This document shows, piece after piece, positions 34,743 through 44,324 of a stretch of DNA of 64,000 bases (positions within the stretch are counted from its first letter, which is position 1; each line of letters begins with the position of its first letter). The notes beneath the pieces were generated by a model that worked only from the letters and a program-made list of their open reading frames with translations, was not told where the DNA came from and made no database searches. The stretch is from Aedes albopictus (taxonomy: Eukaryota; Arthropoda; Insecta; Diptera; Culicidae). Position numbers and translations under genes: made by a program. The DNA lies in assembly GCF_035046485.1 (NCBI RefSeq), contig NC_085136.1:79191734-79255733 (forward strand), in the 5' to 3' direction.

Positions 34743-35035
34743 CACAGAGAACAGACATCCAAGTGCAGTTCCGAAACTGTGTAAGGAATTTAACGGTCAT
34801 TTGAAATCGGCAACACAAGTGGCAATAGCGTGGCGCTGCAATCGGTTAATTTCCCATACTAATTTAATTCACCACTTGAAATGTTTCAATTCACCACTGA
34901 CTGTGGAAATATGGTGTTTGGTGGCGTTAGTGTTGTCATCGTGTATTGGTTTGCAACCTTACTCAAGTAAAGAATCAAATCCTTACCCAACTTTCCGAAT
35001 GAAATTTGTTCTAGCCTGGATGTCTGTTCTCTGTG
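34743..35035 (+). mobile_element. CACAGAGAACAGACATCC MITE, copy 3 (7-bp TSD)
   Basis: 293 bp. TSD CTAAGGG / ATAAGGG (34736-34742, 35036-35042), six of seven matching. It abuts the Harbinger-like MITE and its left TSD overlaps that element's last base and TAA, so it inserted at that element's edge. Confidence 0.88.
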
Positions 35036-35271
35036 ATAAGGGTGAACTTTTTGCGCATTTTGTTCACCACTTTGCTATTGGGGACTACGAAGGTGATGAT
35101 TTTGTTTACGGTTTTCTGTGAGAAAGTGAAGGAGGGAAGATTTTTTGCTTTTTTTTCACTCATACTCCCATAAGAAACCCCGTAGGAAGAAAGAGTGTTT
35201 CCCGGCTCATCAACCTTCGTAGTCACCAATGAGCAGCCACTTGTCATCCGAATACTACCCCACAGTAAAAA

Positions 35272-35564
35272 CACAGAGAACAGACATCCAAGTCCAGTTC
35301 CAAAACTGTGTAAGGAATTTAACGACCATTTGAAATCGGCAACACAAGTGGCAATTGCGTGGCGCTGCAATCGGTTAATTTCCCATACTAATTTAATTCA
35401 CCACTTGAAATGTTTCAATTCACCACTGACTGTGGCAATATGGTGTTTGGTGGCGTTAGTGTTGTCATCGTGTATTGGTTTGCAACCTTACTCAAGTGAA
35501 GATTCAAATCCTTACACAACTTTCCGAATGAAATTTGTTCTTGCCTGGATGTCTGTTCTCTGTG
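35272..35564 (+). mobile_element. CACAGAGAACAGACATCC MITE, copy 4 (7-bp TSD)
   Basis: 293 bp, nearly identical in sequence and length to copy 3 about 530 bp away. Perfect TSD GTAAAAA (35265-35271, 35565-35571). Confidence 0.9.
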
Positions 35565-35647
35565 GTAAAAAAGCGAGCCAACATCTCTGACCCCCATTGT
35601 GCGTTGAACCCCATTTTGACAGCAAAAGATTGTAAACAGTACACTCA

Positions 35648-37219
35648 GGGTCTGTCTCAATTGGGATATTGAAAATAATTTTAATTAAATTTGACAGTTC
35701 GAAAATTATTTTTCCTTGATTTTCGAACTGTCAAAAATAATTCTGCTCCAGAGCAGACTTATGTTTGACAGAACGATAATTTTCGTCCTCACCGGCTCGC
35801 GCATGCGCACGCTTGTCCACTGGTGTTTGTTTACATATCGGCTTGCGCTTTTCTCTCTGTTTCTCTCTTGCTTCGATTTTGAGGTGGGCCCGTCTATGCG
35901 TCCGTAATAAATATAATGTAATCATTTTTATCATAGAAATATGTGTATGGATTTGGTATGGATGAAATTTTGCTTAATTGTACTTTATCCTGCTGAAGTC
36001 CGTAGCTTGATTGGCGACGGATAGCGAAGTGTTTTCCGTTGAATATTGTTCAAGAAGTCGGCATTAGATAAATATTTCGATCGTGTTGATTTTCTTCCCT
36101 GCTCATAAAAAATCAGTATTATTTTAAGCTATTTTCCCTCAAAGGGGATTCAAACACATTTTTATATTTACTAGCTGCCTCGGCTAACTTTTACAACTGT
36201 TGACCGCCCTCTAGATTAGTTTTATTTCGATCATGGTGAATTTCTTCCCAGCTCATTGAAAAACATTAACTTCACTATTTTCATATTTTTCTTAATAATT
36301 TTGATAGCTTTTTCCACATATAAACACTGCCACCAAGAATACGGGTCGAACCGTGCAAGAGTCATGCTGATCGGTTTAGCCGTTCGTGAGTTTTGCTGCC
36401 TCGAAGGGACTTCAAACTAATTTTTATATAGATTTATATTTAAAGATAGGAAGTGAAGTGGTCGTAAACGATCGAACGTATTCACGCTACCTCTTGATTC
36501 CCTTTTTGTGTATGTGAAGTCAACATAAGGAAGTGCAACAAAGGATTTTCTTCTGCGCACCTCTTATAAATATTTATCCTAAAACTTCTCCAATATTTCG
36601 TTCAGGAATCCCTCCTCAAGTTCCTCCAGGGATTAGAAATAAATGGAACAATTCCTCAAGGAATTTCTCATTTGCAGTACTTACACAGAAATTCTTCCCG
36701 CAATTGCTCCAGGAGTTTCTGAATTTCTCTGGAAGTTTTTTATTAACTTCTCTAGGGTTTTGTTAGGAACTCCTCCGGAAGTTCCCTCATAATTTTCAAG
36801 ACACCCTGGAACAATTCCTTAAATTTTGTCAGGAATTCCTCACAAATTTCTTCTATATTCTTCCGGAAGTTTCTCCAGGAATCTCCCTAAAGAGTCACAT
36901 GCTGGAGAAATTGTGCTACGGAAGAACCATCAGTGAGAATTTCTAGTGAGAGGCAACTTGGAGGAATAAATGAGGAAAGCATCGAAGAAATTTCAAGGCA
37001 AAATAATATTTTGTTTTTAAATTTTCCGACAAGTTTTCATTTCTGAGCGGAATTATTTTTGGTAAGGCAACATTGTCAACATCGATCAACATTGACGTGT
37101 TTAAATTGGGCCAGAAAAAAATTAAATTTGACAGCACAATGATTTTCGAGCTTTGAAATAATTTTCGAACTGTCAAATTTGATTAAAATTATTTTTAATA
37201 TCTCAATTGAGACAGAGCC
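35648..37219. mobile_element. TIR element (GGGTCTGTCTCAATTG ends) carrying minisatellite and a LINE-like tail
   Basis: Left end GGGTCTGTCTCAATTGGGAT is mirrored at the right by GGCTCTGTCTCAATTGAGAT read inward. Inverted similarity continues about 60 bp through AATTTGACAGTTCGAAAATT. Flanking TCA versus TAA could be a diverged TWA duplication (PIF/Harbinger-like). No transposase seen. The interior holds a partial tandem duplication (about 36061-36180 and 36220-36300) and, near 36340-36440, a sequence resembling a LINE 3' end. Confidence 0.65.
36595..36960. repeat. 12-bp minisatellite block inside the TIR element
   Basis: Reverse-orientation units (CTCCAGGAATCCCTCC type) to about 36890, then a short forward-orientation stretch. 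Same family as the 7.8-15.1 kb satellite. Confidence 0.6.
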
Positions 37220-37651
37220 TAAGAGTTACAATATGCACTCATCCGAATCGAGTTGTGACACATGAAACTGGGTAAAAGCCAAGGTAAAAGCTCAATTTTT
37301 GCACCCCTGGTAACTTTGGATTTCAACCAGAAGCATAATATTTGCCGGTCTGTGTATTAAACTTAACATTGAAGGGAGGAGACATGTGGAAGGATACAAG
37401 AGAGCTTTGTTTGAGGAGCAGTGTTGAAAAATTCATTTCGTCATATCTAAATTCAATCACCTACAGCTCATTTTAGAAGCTGAACCTGAGAATATGGTAT
37501 ATGAAAAACTTGTGCGGCTAGACCAGGTGAATATCATTTGGCATTTTTCAAAGGTAGTCCGTGACATTTACCTTAAATATTCGAAAAATAGCGGTTTTTC
37601 CGTGACTTTCTTGAAGAACTGGTCTAGCCGCACAAGTTTTTCATATACCAT

Positions 37652-37895
37652 TGTACTAATTTGGAGTTCTCTTCAGAGTAAAGTGTACACCCGTTAGCTG
37701 TTGGGCTCGGAACCAGAATGATTTATTCAATTTGCTTTTCGTGGCAACCGACCAACGCTCGGTGGCGTATGGTTTATTCTGTTGTGCTTAGTTGCACGAT
37801 TAAGCAGGCCACACAAAGTGCATAGCCTGTTTGATTGTTATGATATAAACATCCGCGTGGACGTTTATTTAACTTTGCCGATTCATCACACTACA
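37652..37895 (-). repeat. 3' LTR of the Ty3/gypsy element
   Basis: 244 bp, identical to the 43958-44201 copy except the outermost inner-edge base. On the element strand it starts TGTAGTGTGATG and is preceded by the polypurine tract at 37896-37910. Confidence 0.95.
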
Positions 37896-38174
37896 CCTTC
37901 CCCCTTTTGGAAAAGAGTGGCGTGAGGATTCAGACACTCGTATTAATTTGGAAAAAAATGGATTTGGAATTTTCATGACCTTGAGCGTTGTTCGGTTGCT
38001 TGCTTAGATTATTGGTTACAATGAATTTCTTCGTATGACTATAATTGAATTGACAAAATATGATTAATTTATAGTTTGACAATGTTCTGTTATTTTATAT
38101 TTGATGTACTGGAATTATTTAAACAATTATAATATAAGTTGGCTGTCTTCCCATTTTTTTTTTTTTTTTTTTTT

Positions 38175-41100
38175 TTACATCTTTATTAATCTATTTTTAT
38201 GAACTTCTATTTTTTTTGTTTTTGCAAGATCTTCTATGACGCAGTTGCTATTTTTAGTTTCTATAACTTTATATGGTCCTGTATAAAACGAGTCTAATTT
38301 TTTCCTGTTTTCCTTGGTTATGTAGACTAAATCTCCTAATGAGACGTCGATTGGGTTTAGATTGATATTTAGGTCAGCAGTTCTTTGAATTTTCTCTTTG
38401 ATCATATGTTCCCTTGCTACAGTTTGACTTTTTTGTAATTTAAATTTCAATTCATTCATGTATTGCTCAATATTATAAACTGGTTCTATAGTTCTGTTGT
38501 TCATCAGATCTTGCGGTAAATTTGGTTTCCTTCCATAGACTAATTCGAACGGTGTAAGATTAGAATCTGTATGCGGGGTTGTATTGTATACAAAAGTGTA
38601 GAAACCAACCCAATCATCCCAGTCGTCATGGTGTTCATTTGAGAATGATCGCAGATACTCGTTTAGGCATCTGTGATTTCTCTCCAATGCACCGATCGTC
38701 TCTGGATGATAGGCGGCTGAAAAGGTTTGTTTGAAATTTAAAATTTTGCTGATCTGCTGAAGAACTTCGTTGCAATATTCGGTTCCTCTATCAGATCTTA
38801 GCTCCAAGAAGTTACCATATTTAAGGATAAAATCTTCTACTAATGCACGAGCAATAGTATTAGATTCTTTATTCTGTATAGGGATTATTATAACGAATTT
38901 CGATAAGTCACATTGTAAAGTGATACAGTAACGATTATTCCTGCTTGTTTTGGGTAACGGTCCGACCGTATCGATAGAGATCACATCGAATGGTTTCTGA
39001 GGTGTAGATGTGATAATAGATGCTTCTTTTGTTCTTTTACTGACTTTGTTCTTTCTGCAAAATTCACAGGCCTTTATGAATTTTGCGATAGAACCTTTCA
39101 TTCCTCTCCATTGGAATAGATCTCGTAGTTTTAGGTACAATCTATGCTGTCCTATGTGGCCTCCAGTTGAGCTATTATGAAAATCATGCAATATTTTTTC
39201 GACTTCCATTTTTGACTCTATTTGTCTTGGAGGTTTGAAGAGTAAAATTTCAAAACTATTTATAATTTTTGTAGCAATTGATTTAAATTGTTCTACTGTG
39301 ATTTGCGAGAATAATGGATCGCTCAATGATAAGGCGATTTGTTTTATCTTTAAATTTGTCATAACTTCATTCAATTTTGAAAGAGCAGACTCGAGTGTCT
39401 GACTTTCATTTTTGTAATTGAATTGTATTGCTGCATGCGTCTTTTTATAATTCTCGCTTTTTATTTGGAATTCCATTATATTGTTACTGAGATTTGTTGT
39501 TAATTTAAAAGAATTTCGAGCTTCCTTTAAAATGACAGCTTCGCTAACTAGAAGTTGATCAGGCTTCGTGTATGTGGAAACGTCATCCTTGGCTTTAGCT
39601 GATTTCTTTTTAGTCATGGATCTGGTGTTAACCATGAGTATTGTTCTATTTTTTAGGTCGTCAGATGACATTAATCTAGATAATGCATCGGCGCCTACGT
39701 TATTTGTTCCTTTAATATGTTCTATTTCAAAGTCATAGTCTTCGAGATCCAGACGCATTTGTGTTAGTTTTTTGGTTGGCTCTTTCATACCAAAAAGGAA
39801 CACCAGTGGTCTGTGATCTGTTCGTACTATAAACTTCCGTCCATACAAATATGGCTTGAAATAATCGATAGCCCAATGGATAGCGATCATTTCCTGCATA
39901 ATCGTAGGTTTTTTGGAATCTGCCGAGTTAAAAGCTTTACTTGCGTAAGCTATTGGTAGGTCTTGTCCATCAATTACTTGTGATAGTATTGCACCACAGC
40001 CTACGTTTGAGGCGTCTGTGGTTAGATAGAATTTCTTCGAAAAGTCAGGGTAACTTAATATAGGTGGTGAGAGTAGGTGATTACGGAGTTGTTCGAAAGC
40101 TGATTGACAGTTATCTGTCCATTCAAAAGTTGAATTTTTTTTAAGTAAGTCATTTAACGGTTTGGCTAATCTAGCAAAATCCGGTACGAACTTACGGTAA
40201 TAGTTACAAAACGCGACGAAGCGGCGAGTTTCATCCGCGTTTGTTGGTATTGGGTAGTTTTTGATTACTTCGAATTTTGTGTCATCAGGAAGAATTCCCT
40301 GATCTGTAATTTTGTGTCCTAAATATGTTACTTCTGTTTTGAAGAATTGACATTTTTCGGGGTTTAATTTTAGATTGTAATGCCTCAATCTTTTAAAGAC
40401 ATTTATCAAATTTTTGATGTGATGCTCTGCTGAACATCCTATTACGACAATATCGTCTATGTACACGAACGCGCACTCAGGTGTTAAACCTGCCATAGCA
40501 ATTGTCATCATCCGTTGAAAACTATTTGGACTCATATTAAGTCCAAATGGTAAACGGGTGAAGGCATAGTGCCCTGAAGGTGTAGAGAACGCTGTATACT
40601 TGCGGGACTCTGGGCTCAAAGGAATTTGATGGAAACCTGCCATCAAATCCAATGTACTAAAATATTTGGCCCTGCCTAATTGGTCTAGAATCGTGTCTAT
40701 TCTGGGTAATGGAAATCTGTCAGCTAGAATCTTTTTGTTTAACTGTCTGAAATCCACTACAAGTCTCCACTTCTTATCTGATGTGTTTGACTTTTTCGGC
40801 ACCAATAATATTGGTGAGTTATACGCCGACACAGAGTTTTCGATTATATTGTTTTCCAAAAGTTTTTTAACTTGTGATTCAATTTCATCGTTCTGTGCGT
40901 GTATGCTTCTGTAGTTAGGAGTATACACAGGCACGTTATCGGTTAGGTTGATGCTTTGTTCGTAGAAATTGTTAGTTGTGAGGTTGTCTGTATCTAGTGC
41001 AAATATGTCATTAAATTCCTCCAGGACCTTTTCAAATTTGGTCCTGACAAATGAAGGAATTTCAGATATTTTAATTTTATTTTTAATCTTATCAATACGT

Positions 41101-41723
41101 TTATTTGTGTCGTTTTCCCCTTTTTGGATGCTGGCTATTATAAACTGATTGAGGGGTTTAATTACTGGTTTAAAATTATGGATTAACACAGGTTTACTCG
41201 TTGTGTTAATAAATTTAACGTATGTAGCATTAGGTGATACTAAAGTGTTCCCACAGAAAACTCCATTTTGGATTTCCTGTGAACACACTACAGAATCCTC
41301 GGCTACCTGTACATTCGGAATTCTGCGAATTACTTCGCATCTTTCCGGAACTATTATACCTTCATTGAAATTGTCTTCAATCATTACATTTACTTCTGCA
41401 TTGTTAAAATTAAAACTTAAAATCCAATATTCGTAGTTTATTGTGCATTTATACAAGGATAGAAAGTCTCTTCCCAATATTCCATCGGTGAATATTGGGA
41501 ATTCGTCTCCTACTAAATGGAATTCGTGATGCAATGTGAGGGTATTTGAAAATGTCAATGCCGTAACTGTTGTTGCCAGTGTTTCAATTTTTTCACCGGA
41601 AATTCCGGAGATACTGCATTTTCTATTTACATCGATTTGGTGACTTCCAAGAATTTTGTTAGCTTTGAACACCGATACGTCAGCTCCTGAATCTATCATA
41701 AAGGTACACACCGAATTTGTCAT
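38175..41723 (-). CDS. pol: Pol polyprotein of the Ty3/gypsy element (1182 residues, intact)
   Basis: Single uninterrupted frame. Aspartic protease active site DSGAD at residues 11-15. Reverse transcriptase with YIDD at 421-424. RNase H first aspartate in TTDAS at 570. Integrase zinc-binding HHCC region around 830-885. Catalytic D918, D978 and E1014 give D-59-D-35-E spacing. A GPYKV motif near the C-terminus is typical of gypsy-type integrases. The domain order PR-RT-RH-IN assigns it to Ty3/gypsy. The frame stays open upstream of the first ATG and overlaps the 3' end of gag in the -1 frame, so expression probably needs ribosomal frameshifting or reinitiation. All key residues are present, so the enzyme set looks functional. 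The stop codon is followed at once by an A tract of more than 20 bases (element strand). Confidence 0.95.
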   Translation of the reverse strand: MTNSVCTFMIDSGADVSVFKANKILGSHQIDVNRKCSISGISGEKIETLATTVTALTFSNTLTLHHEFHLVGDEFPIFTDGILGRDFLSLYKCTINYEYWILSFNFNNAEVNVMIEDNFNEGIIVPERCEVIRRIPNVQVAEDSVVCSQEIQNGVFCGNTLVSPNATYVKFINTTSKPVLIHNFKPVIKPLNQFIIASIQKGENDTNKRIDKIKNKIKISEIPSFVRTKFEKVLEEFNDIFALDTDNLTTNNFYEQSINLTDNVPVYTPNYRSIHAQNDEIESQVKKLLENNIIENSVSAYNSPILLVPKKSNTSDKKWRLVVDFRQLNKKILADRFPLPRIDTILDQLGRAKYFSTLDLMAGFHQIPLSPESRKYTAFSTPSGHYAFTRLPFGLNMSPNSFQRMMTIAMAGLTPECAFVYIDDIVVIGCSAEHHIKNLINVFKRLRHYNLKLNPEKCQFFKTEVTYLGHKITDQGILPDDTKFEVIKNYPIPTNADETRRFVAFCNYYRKFVPDFARLAKPLNDLLKKNSTFEWTDNCQSAFEQLRNHLLSPPILSYPDFSKKFYLTTDASNVGCGAILSQVIDGQDLPIAYASKAFNSADSKKPTIMQEMIAIHWAIDYFKPYLYGRKFIVRTDHRPLVFLFGMKEPTKKLTQMRLDLEDYDFEIEHIKGTNNVGADALSRLMSSDDLKNRTILMVNTRSMTKKKSAKAKDDVSTYTKPDQLLVSEAVILKEARNSFKLTTNLSNNIMEFQIKSENYKKTHAAIQFNYKNESQTLESALSKLNEVMTNLKIKQIALSLSDPLFSQITVEQFKSIATKIINSFEILLFKPPRQIESKMEVEKILHDFHNSSTGGHIGQHRLYLKLRDLFQWRGMKGSIAKFIKACEFCRKNKVSKRTKEASIITSTPQKPFDVISIDTVGPLPKTSRNNRYCITLQCDLSKFVIIIPIQNKESNTIARALVEDFILKYGNFLELRSDRGTEYCNEVLQQISKILNFKQTFSAAYHPETIGALERNHRCLNEYLRSFSNEHHDDWDDWVGFYTFVYNTTPHTDSNLTPFELVYGRKPNLPQDLMNNRTIEPVYNIEQYMNELKFKLQKSQTVAREHMIKEKIQRTADLNINLNPIDVSLGDLVYITKENRKKLDSFYTGPYKVIETKNSNCVIEDLAKTKKIEVHKNRLIKM

Positions 41724-41767
41724 TTCGACATGTGCCTTTATGAAATTCGATGCTGACGCGTTGATGG

Positions 41768-42304
41768 TTAAAAGTTGTGTAGTTGGCCTAAAAAATGTTG
41801 CTGCGGCTGTTGCGGTTGCTGTACCTGTGGTTGGTACTGTGGTTGCATTTGCTGCTGGTTAGGACATATGCGTCCTGAGTTTGTCAAGTTTTGTTGTTGA
41901 GGTGGAACCATGTGTCCAACATCTGCGTAAAATATGCGTGGTTGCATATTTCCGCGGTGGAAGCCTCTGTGAGATGCTCTTCCACGCTGAGATGGAGATC
42001 CATAGGGTCGTCTTCCACGACCACTATGGAATCCTCCTCTGCCTCCACGATAATCGTTGTGGCGTTGTCCGTAGTGATTCATATTGAAATTATTTCTGCC
42101 GCGATTGTTATGTCCGCGGCGTGAAGCGAACATTATCGCGTTAGTATTAGGTGTTGCTGTTGTAGCCTCGTTGCTCAGTGTTTTCTCTATTGCTGCGGAC
42201 AATGTTGCAAATTGTCCGGCTTTTAGAATGAGCCTCGTATCGGGGTTACGAACGCCGGTACTAAGAGCCTTCACTCCTTGCTTTATTGCCATTTTGTTCG
42301 CCAC
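41768..42304 (-). CDS. gag: Gag, C-terminal part (frame B), RG- and Q-rich
   Basis: This 178-residue frame continues gag after a frame break near 42310-42330. It has a conserved-looking capsid end, then an RG-rich tract (GRGGFHSGRGRR) and a Gln-rich tail. No CCHC zinc knuckle is present, so RNA binding probably relies on the Arg/Gly region, as in other insect gypsy relatives that lack knuckles. It ends with TAA at 41768-41770, about 45 nt before the first Met of pol. Confidence 0.85.
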   Translation of the reverse strand: MANKMAIKQGVKALSTGVRNPDTRLILKAGQFATLSAAIEKTLSNEATTATPNTNAIMFASRRGHNNRGRNNFNMNHYGQRHNDYRGGRGGFHSGRGRRPYGSPSQRGRASHRGFHRGNMQPRIFYADVGHMVPPQQQNLTNSGRICPNQQQMQPQYQPQVQQPQQPQQHFLGQLHNF

Positions 42305-43029
42305 ATCAACCGGAATTTGCTCCGTGAAAGGAAGGTCAAATTTTCGACCTCCGTGGTGAATTTGTTGACATCACCAGATTGTTTCAATGCTCCTAATTTC
42401 GAAACATATACGTCTGAAGACGTTGCCAGACCGCATCTATTTTTTAAGTGGTTTAATATTTCATCGAGATCTGCCGGGTTCTCGCCTACGGCCGATCTCG
42501 CTTTTCCAATTAGTCTGGTCATCACGAATTTTTTAACGGTAACATCTGCGGCTGTTTTTTGAGCTGCTGTTGCCGTTACAAATTCCGCTTTGACCGTGTC
42601 TACGAATAAGCCAACTGAGTCAATAAATGGACTCAGGCCTTCTTGGCTTCCATCATAAACTTGGACCACTGCGGTTCCAAGTTTAAGGTCCACCTTCGGA
42701 GTTGTCATCTTGTTATTGCGGTATAATTTTTCGACAATAATGATAAGTTTTACAATTGTTTTAAAACGTATGAGATGTTTGGCCTTATCAAGTCGCACGT
42801 CGATAAAAATTTTAATTTCACTAAAAATATCTCTGGATTTTCTTAAGAGGATTTTTTGATTAGAACATTCGAATTCGTCTAAGAGGTATAAATTTGCTTC
42901 ATAAAGATTACGAGCCTTTACTAACTTGTCTACTAGTGTTTTCCTCAAAAATTTCCTGTTTGGTGCCTTCCTCAGATTTCTCAAAGTAAGTGCAAGTTGT
43001 TCTATATTTTTGACAACATTTTTTTCCAT
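42283..43029 (-). CDS. gag: Gag, N-terminal part (frame A)
   Basis: Starts at an ATG (43027-43029) and runs 248 residues with a helical, Lys/Leu-rich N-terminus. The last ~20 codons are out of frame with the conserved continuation, which resumes in frame B. The overlap and smooth continuation of composition show one gag gene split by a single-base frame change. It could be a disabling mutation, a base-calling error or an expression signal. Because the LTRs are nearly identical, the change must be very recent if real. Confidence 0.85.
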   Translation of the reverse strand: MEKNVVKNIEQLALTLRNLRKAPNRKFLRKTLVDKLVKARNLYEANLYLLDEFECSNQKILLRKSRDIFSEIKIFIDVRLDKAKHLIRFKTIVKLIIIVEKLYRNNKMTTPKVDLKLGTAVVQVYDGSQEGLSPFIDSVGLFVDTVKAEFVTATAAQKTAADVTVKKFVMTRLIGKARSAVGENPADLDEILNHLKNRCGLATSSDVYVSKLGALKQSGDVNKFTTEVENLTFLSRSKFRLMWRTKWQ

Positions 43030-43659
43030 TTAACTCTCTTCTTTTTAAAATCGGATGAGGTCACTGTTAGGCTTCCGGATAATTAATTCTCGTACAGGAT
43101 TTATGAGATTTGGTAATTTACTTTCAAACAAGATCTTTCAGTAAGTCACACATTTTTGAATATTACAATGTCAAACACCACTTGAATACACCATTTTAAC
43201 TAAAATGTTTCGGTACTTATTTATTTTTAACTATTAAATTAAATCATCACTCACGCTAGTATATCATCTGCAAGTCTCAGCAGCAACGACGAAGCTACGT
43301 TGGGGTCGCTCCATGTTGCGCCCTTGTTGGGGTCGGCTCCATGTTGCCGGATGACCCGTTTGTTATGTTGTTTCTTCGTCTGCACTGCCTCTAGTAGTGT
43401 TCGATTTTCCACATGAGTATGTCCACTATGTCATCTCGAAGTTCCACAATCGAACTCCTGGTGTTCGTTTGCATTCCGTTGGAGATCGCTGCTGCTGCTG
43501 ATTTGTGTGTAACACAATGTGAACACTAAACTGTTTATCTTGTGTTCCGTCATTGTATAGTTACTTAGTCACTTGCACTTAATGTTTCCAATAAAAATGT
43601 TATTATTTATTTCAACTACTCCACACAGTACAGTAAAGTTCGACACTTCCTTATAACTG

Positions 43660-43869
43660 TTAGATTGGATGGGCAGCGGCTCGTCGAGCGGCTCTTTCTG
43701 CCAGCCGTTCCGTGTGTGATTTGTGCAACTTCAGTAGTAGTTTTATTAGCACGTACGCACCCGCGATAACTGTTAAAATGCAAAGCGCCACCGCTTGGGT
43801 TTGATGGTGTTCTTCACTGGGTCCCATTTGATTCGTAGTGACGATCTCGTCACTTGAAAACCAACCCAT
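43660..43869 (-). CDS. Small membrane ORF upstream of gag (69 residues)
   Basis: ATG at 43867-43869 (context AAAATGGG), TAA at 43660-43662, lying in the leader 89 nt inside the 5' LTR. The protein begins MGWFSS, which fits the N-myristoylation consensus (Gly2, Ser6). It then has an acidic/His-rich segment, one hydrophobic segment at about residues 26-46 (AVALCILTVIAGAYVLIKLL), and a strongly basic C-terminus (RLAERAARRAA). This predicts a lipid-anchored, single-pass membrane microprotein with a basic tail. It is not Gag, Pol or a normal Env. I have an unverified impression that similar MGWFSS ORFs occur in other insect retroelements. The role is unknown. Confidence 0.6.
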   Translation of the reverse strand: MGWFSSDEIVTTNQMGPSEEHHQTQAVALCILTVIAGAYVLIKLLLKLHKSHTERLAERAARRAAAHPI

Positions 43870-43957
43870 TTTCAAATGTGATTGGAATACACTTTACCGA
43901 ACTGTATCACTTTCACACTTTTGCTGCGGAGAAGGCAAAACCTGTCTTAGGTAGCCA

Positions 43958-44201
43958 CGTACTAATTTGGAGTTCTCTTCAGAGTAAAGTGTACACCCGT
44001 TAGCTGTTGGGCTCGGAACCAGAATGATTTATTCAATTTGCTTTTCGTGGCAACCGACCAACGCTCGGTGGCGTATGGTTTATTCTGTTGTGCTTAGTTG
44101 CACGATTAAGCAGGCCACACAAAGTGCATAGCCTGTTTGATTGTTATGATATAAACATCCGCGTGGACGTTTATTTAACTTTGCCGATTCATCACACTAC
44201 A
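43958..44201 (-). repeat. 5' LTR of the Ty3/gypsy element
   Basis: 244 bp, identical to the 3' LTR apart from the first plus-strand base (C instead of T). The element's promoter should lie here. The primer-binding region follows immediately at 43957 and below (minus strand). Confidence 0.95.
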
Positions 44202-44324
44202 CCATATTCTCAGGTTCAGCTTCTAAAGTGAGCTGTAGGTGGTTGAATTTAGATATGACGAAATGAAATTTTCAGCACTGTTGAGGAGGAGACTATCGTA
44301 CAGATTTTTATCGTAGCGCAGCAC

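Larger units (their letters stand above)
37652..44201 (-). mobile_element. Complete young Ty3/gypsy LTR retrotransposon, 6550 bp
   Basis: Two 244-bp LTRs, a 4-bp TSD CCAT (37648-37651, 44202-44205) and TG...CA ends define the element exactly. On the minus strand the order is 5' LTR, small membrane ORF, gag, pol (protease, reverse transcriptase, RNase H, integrase), a purine tract AAAAGGGGGAAGG, then the 3' LTR. TGGCTACC just inside the 5' LTR is the likely primer-binding site start; I did not identify the tRNA. There is no env. The LTRs differ at one edge base only, so insertion is recent. The one visible lesion is a frame break in gag. Confidence 0.95.
37411..44297. mobile_element. Foldback MITE (about 330 bp) interrupted by an LTR retrotransposon
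   Basis: The left arm 37411-37526 is inversely repeated as 37607-37651 plus 44206-44297. The second arm is continuous only if the 37652-44201 retrotransposon and one CCAT copy are removed. The loop is 37527-37606. Both arms are well conserved (for example TATATGAAAAACTTGTGCGG and its complement). Confidence 0.85.
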
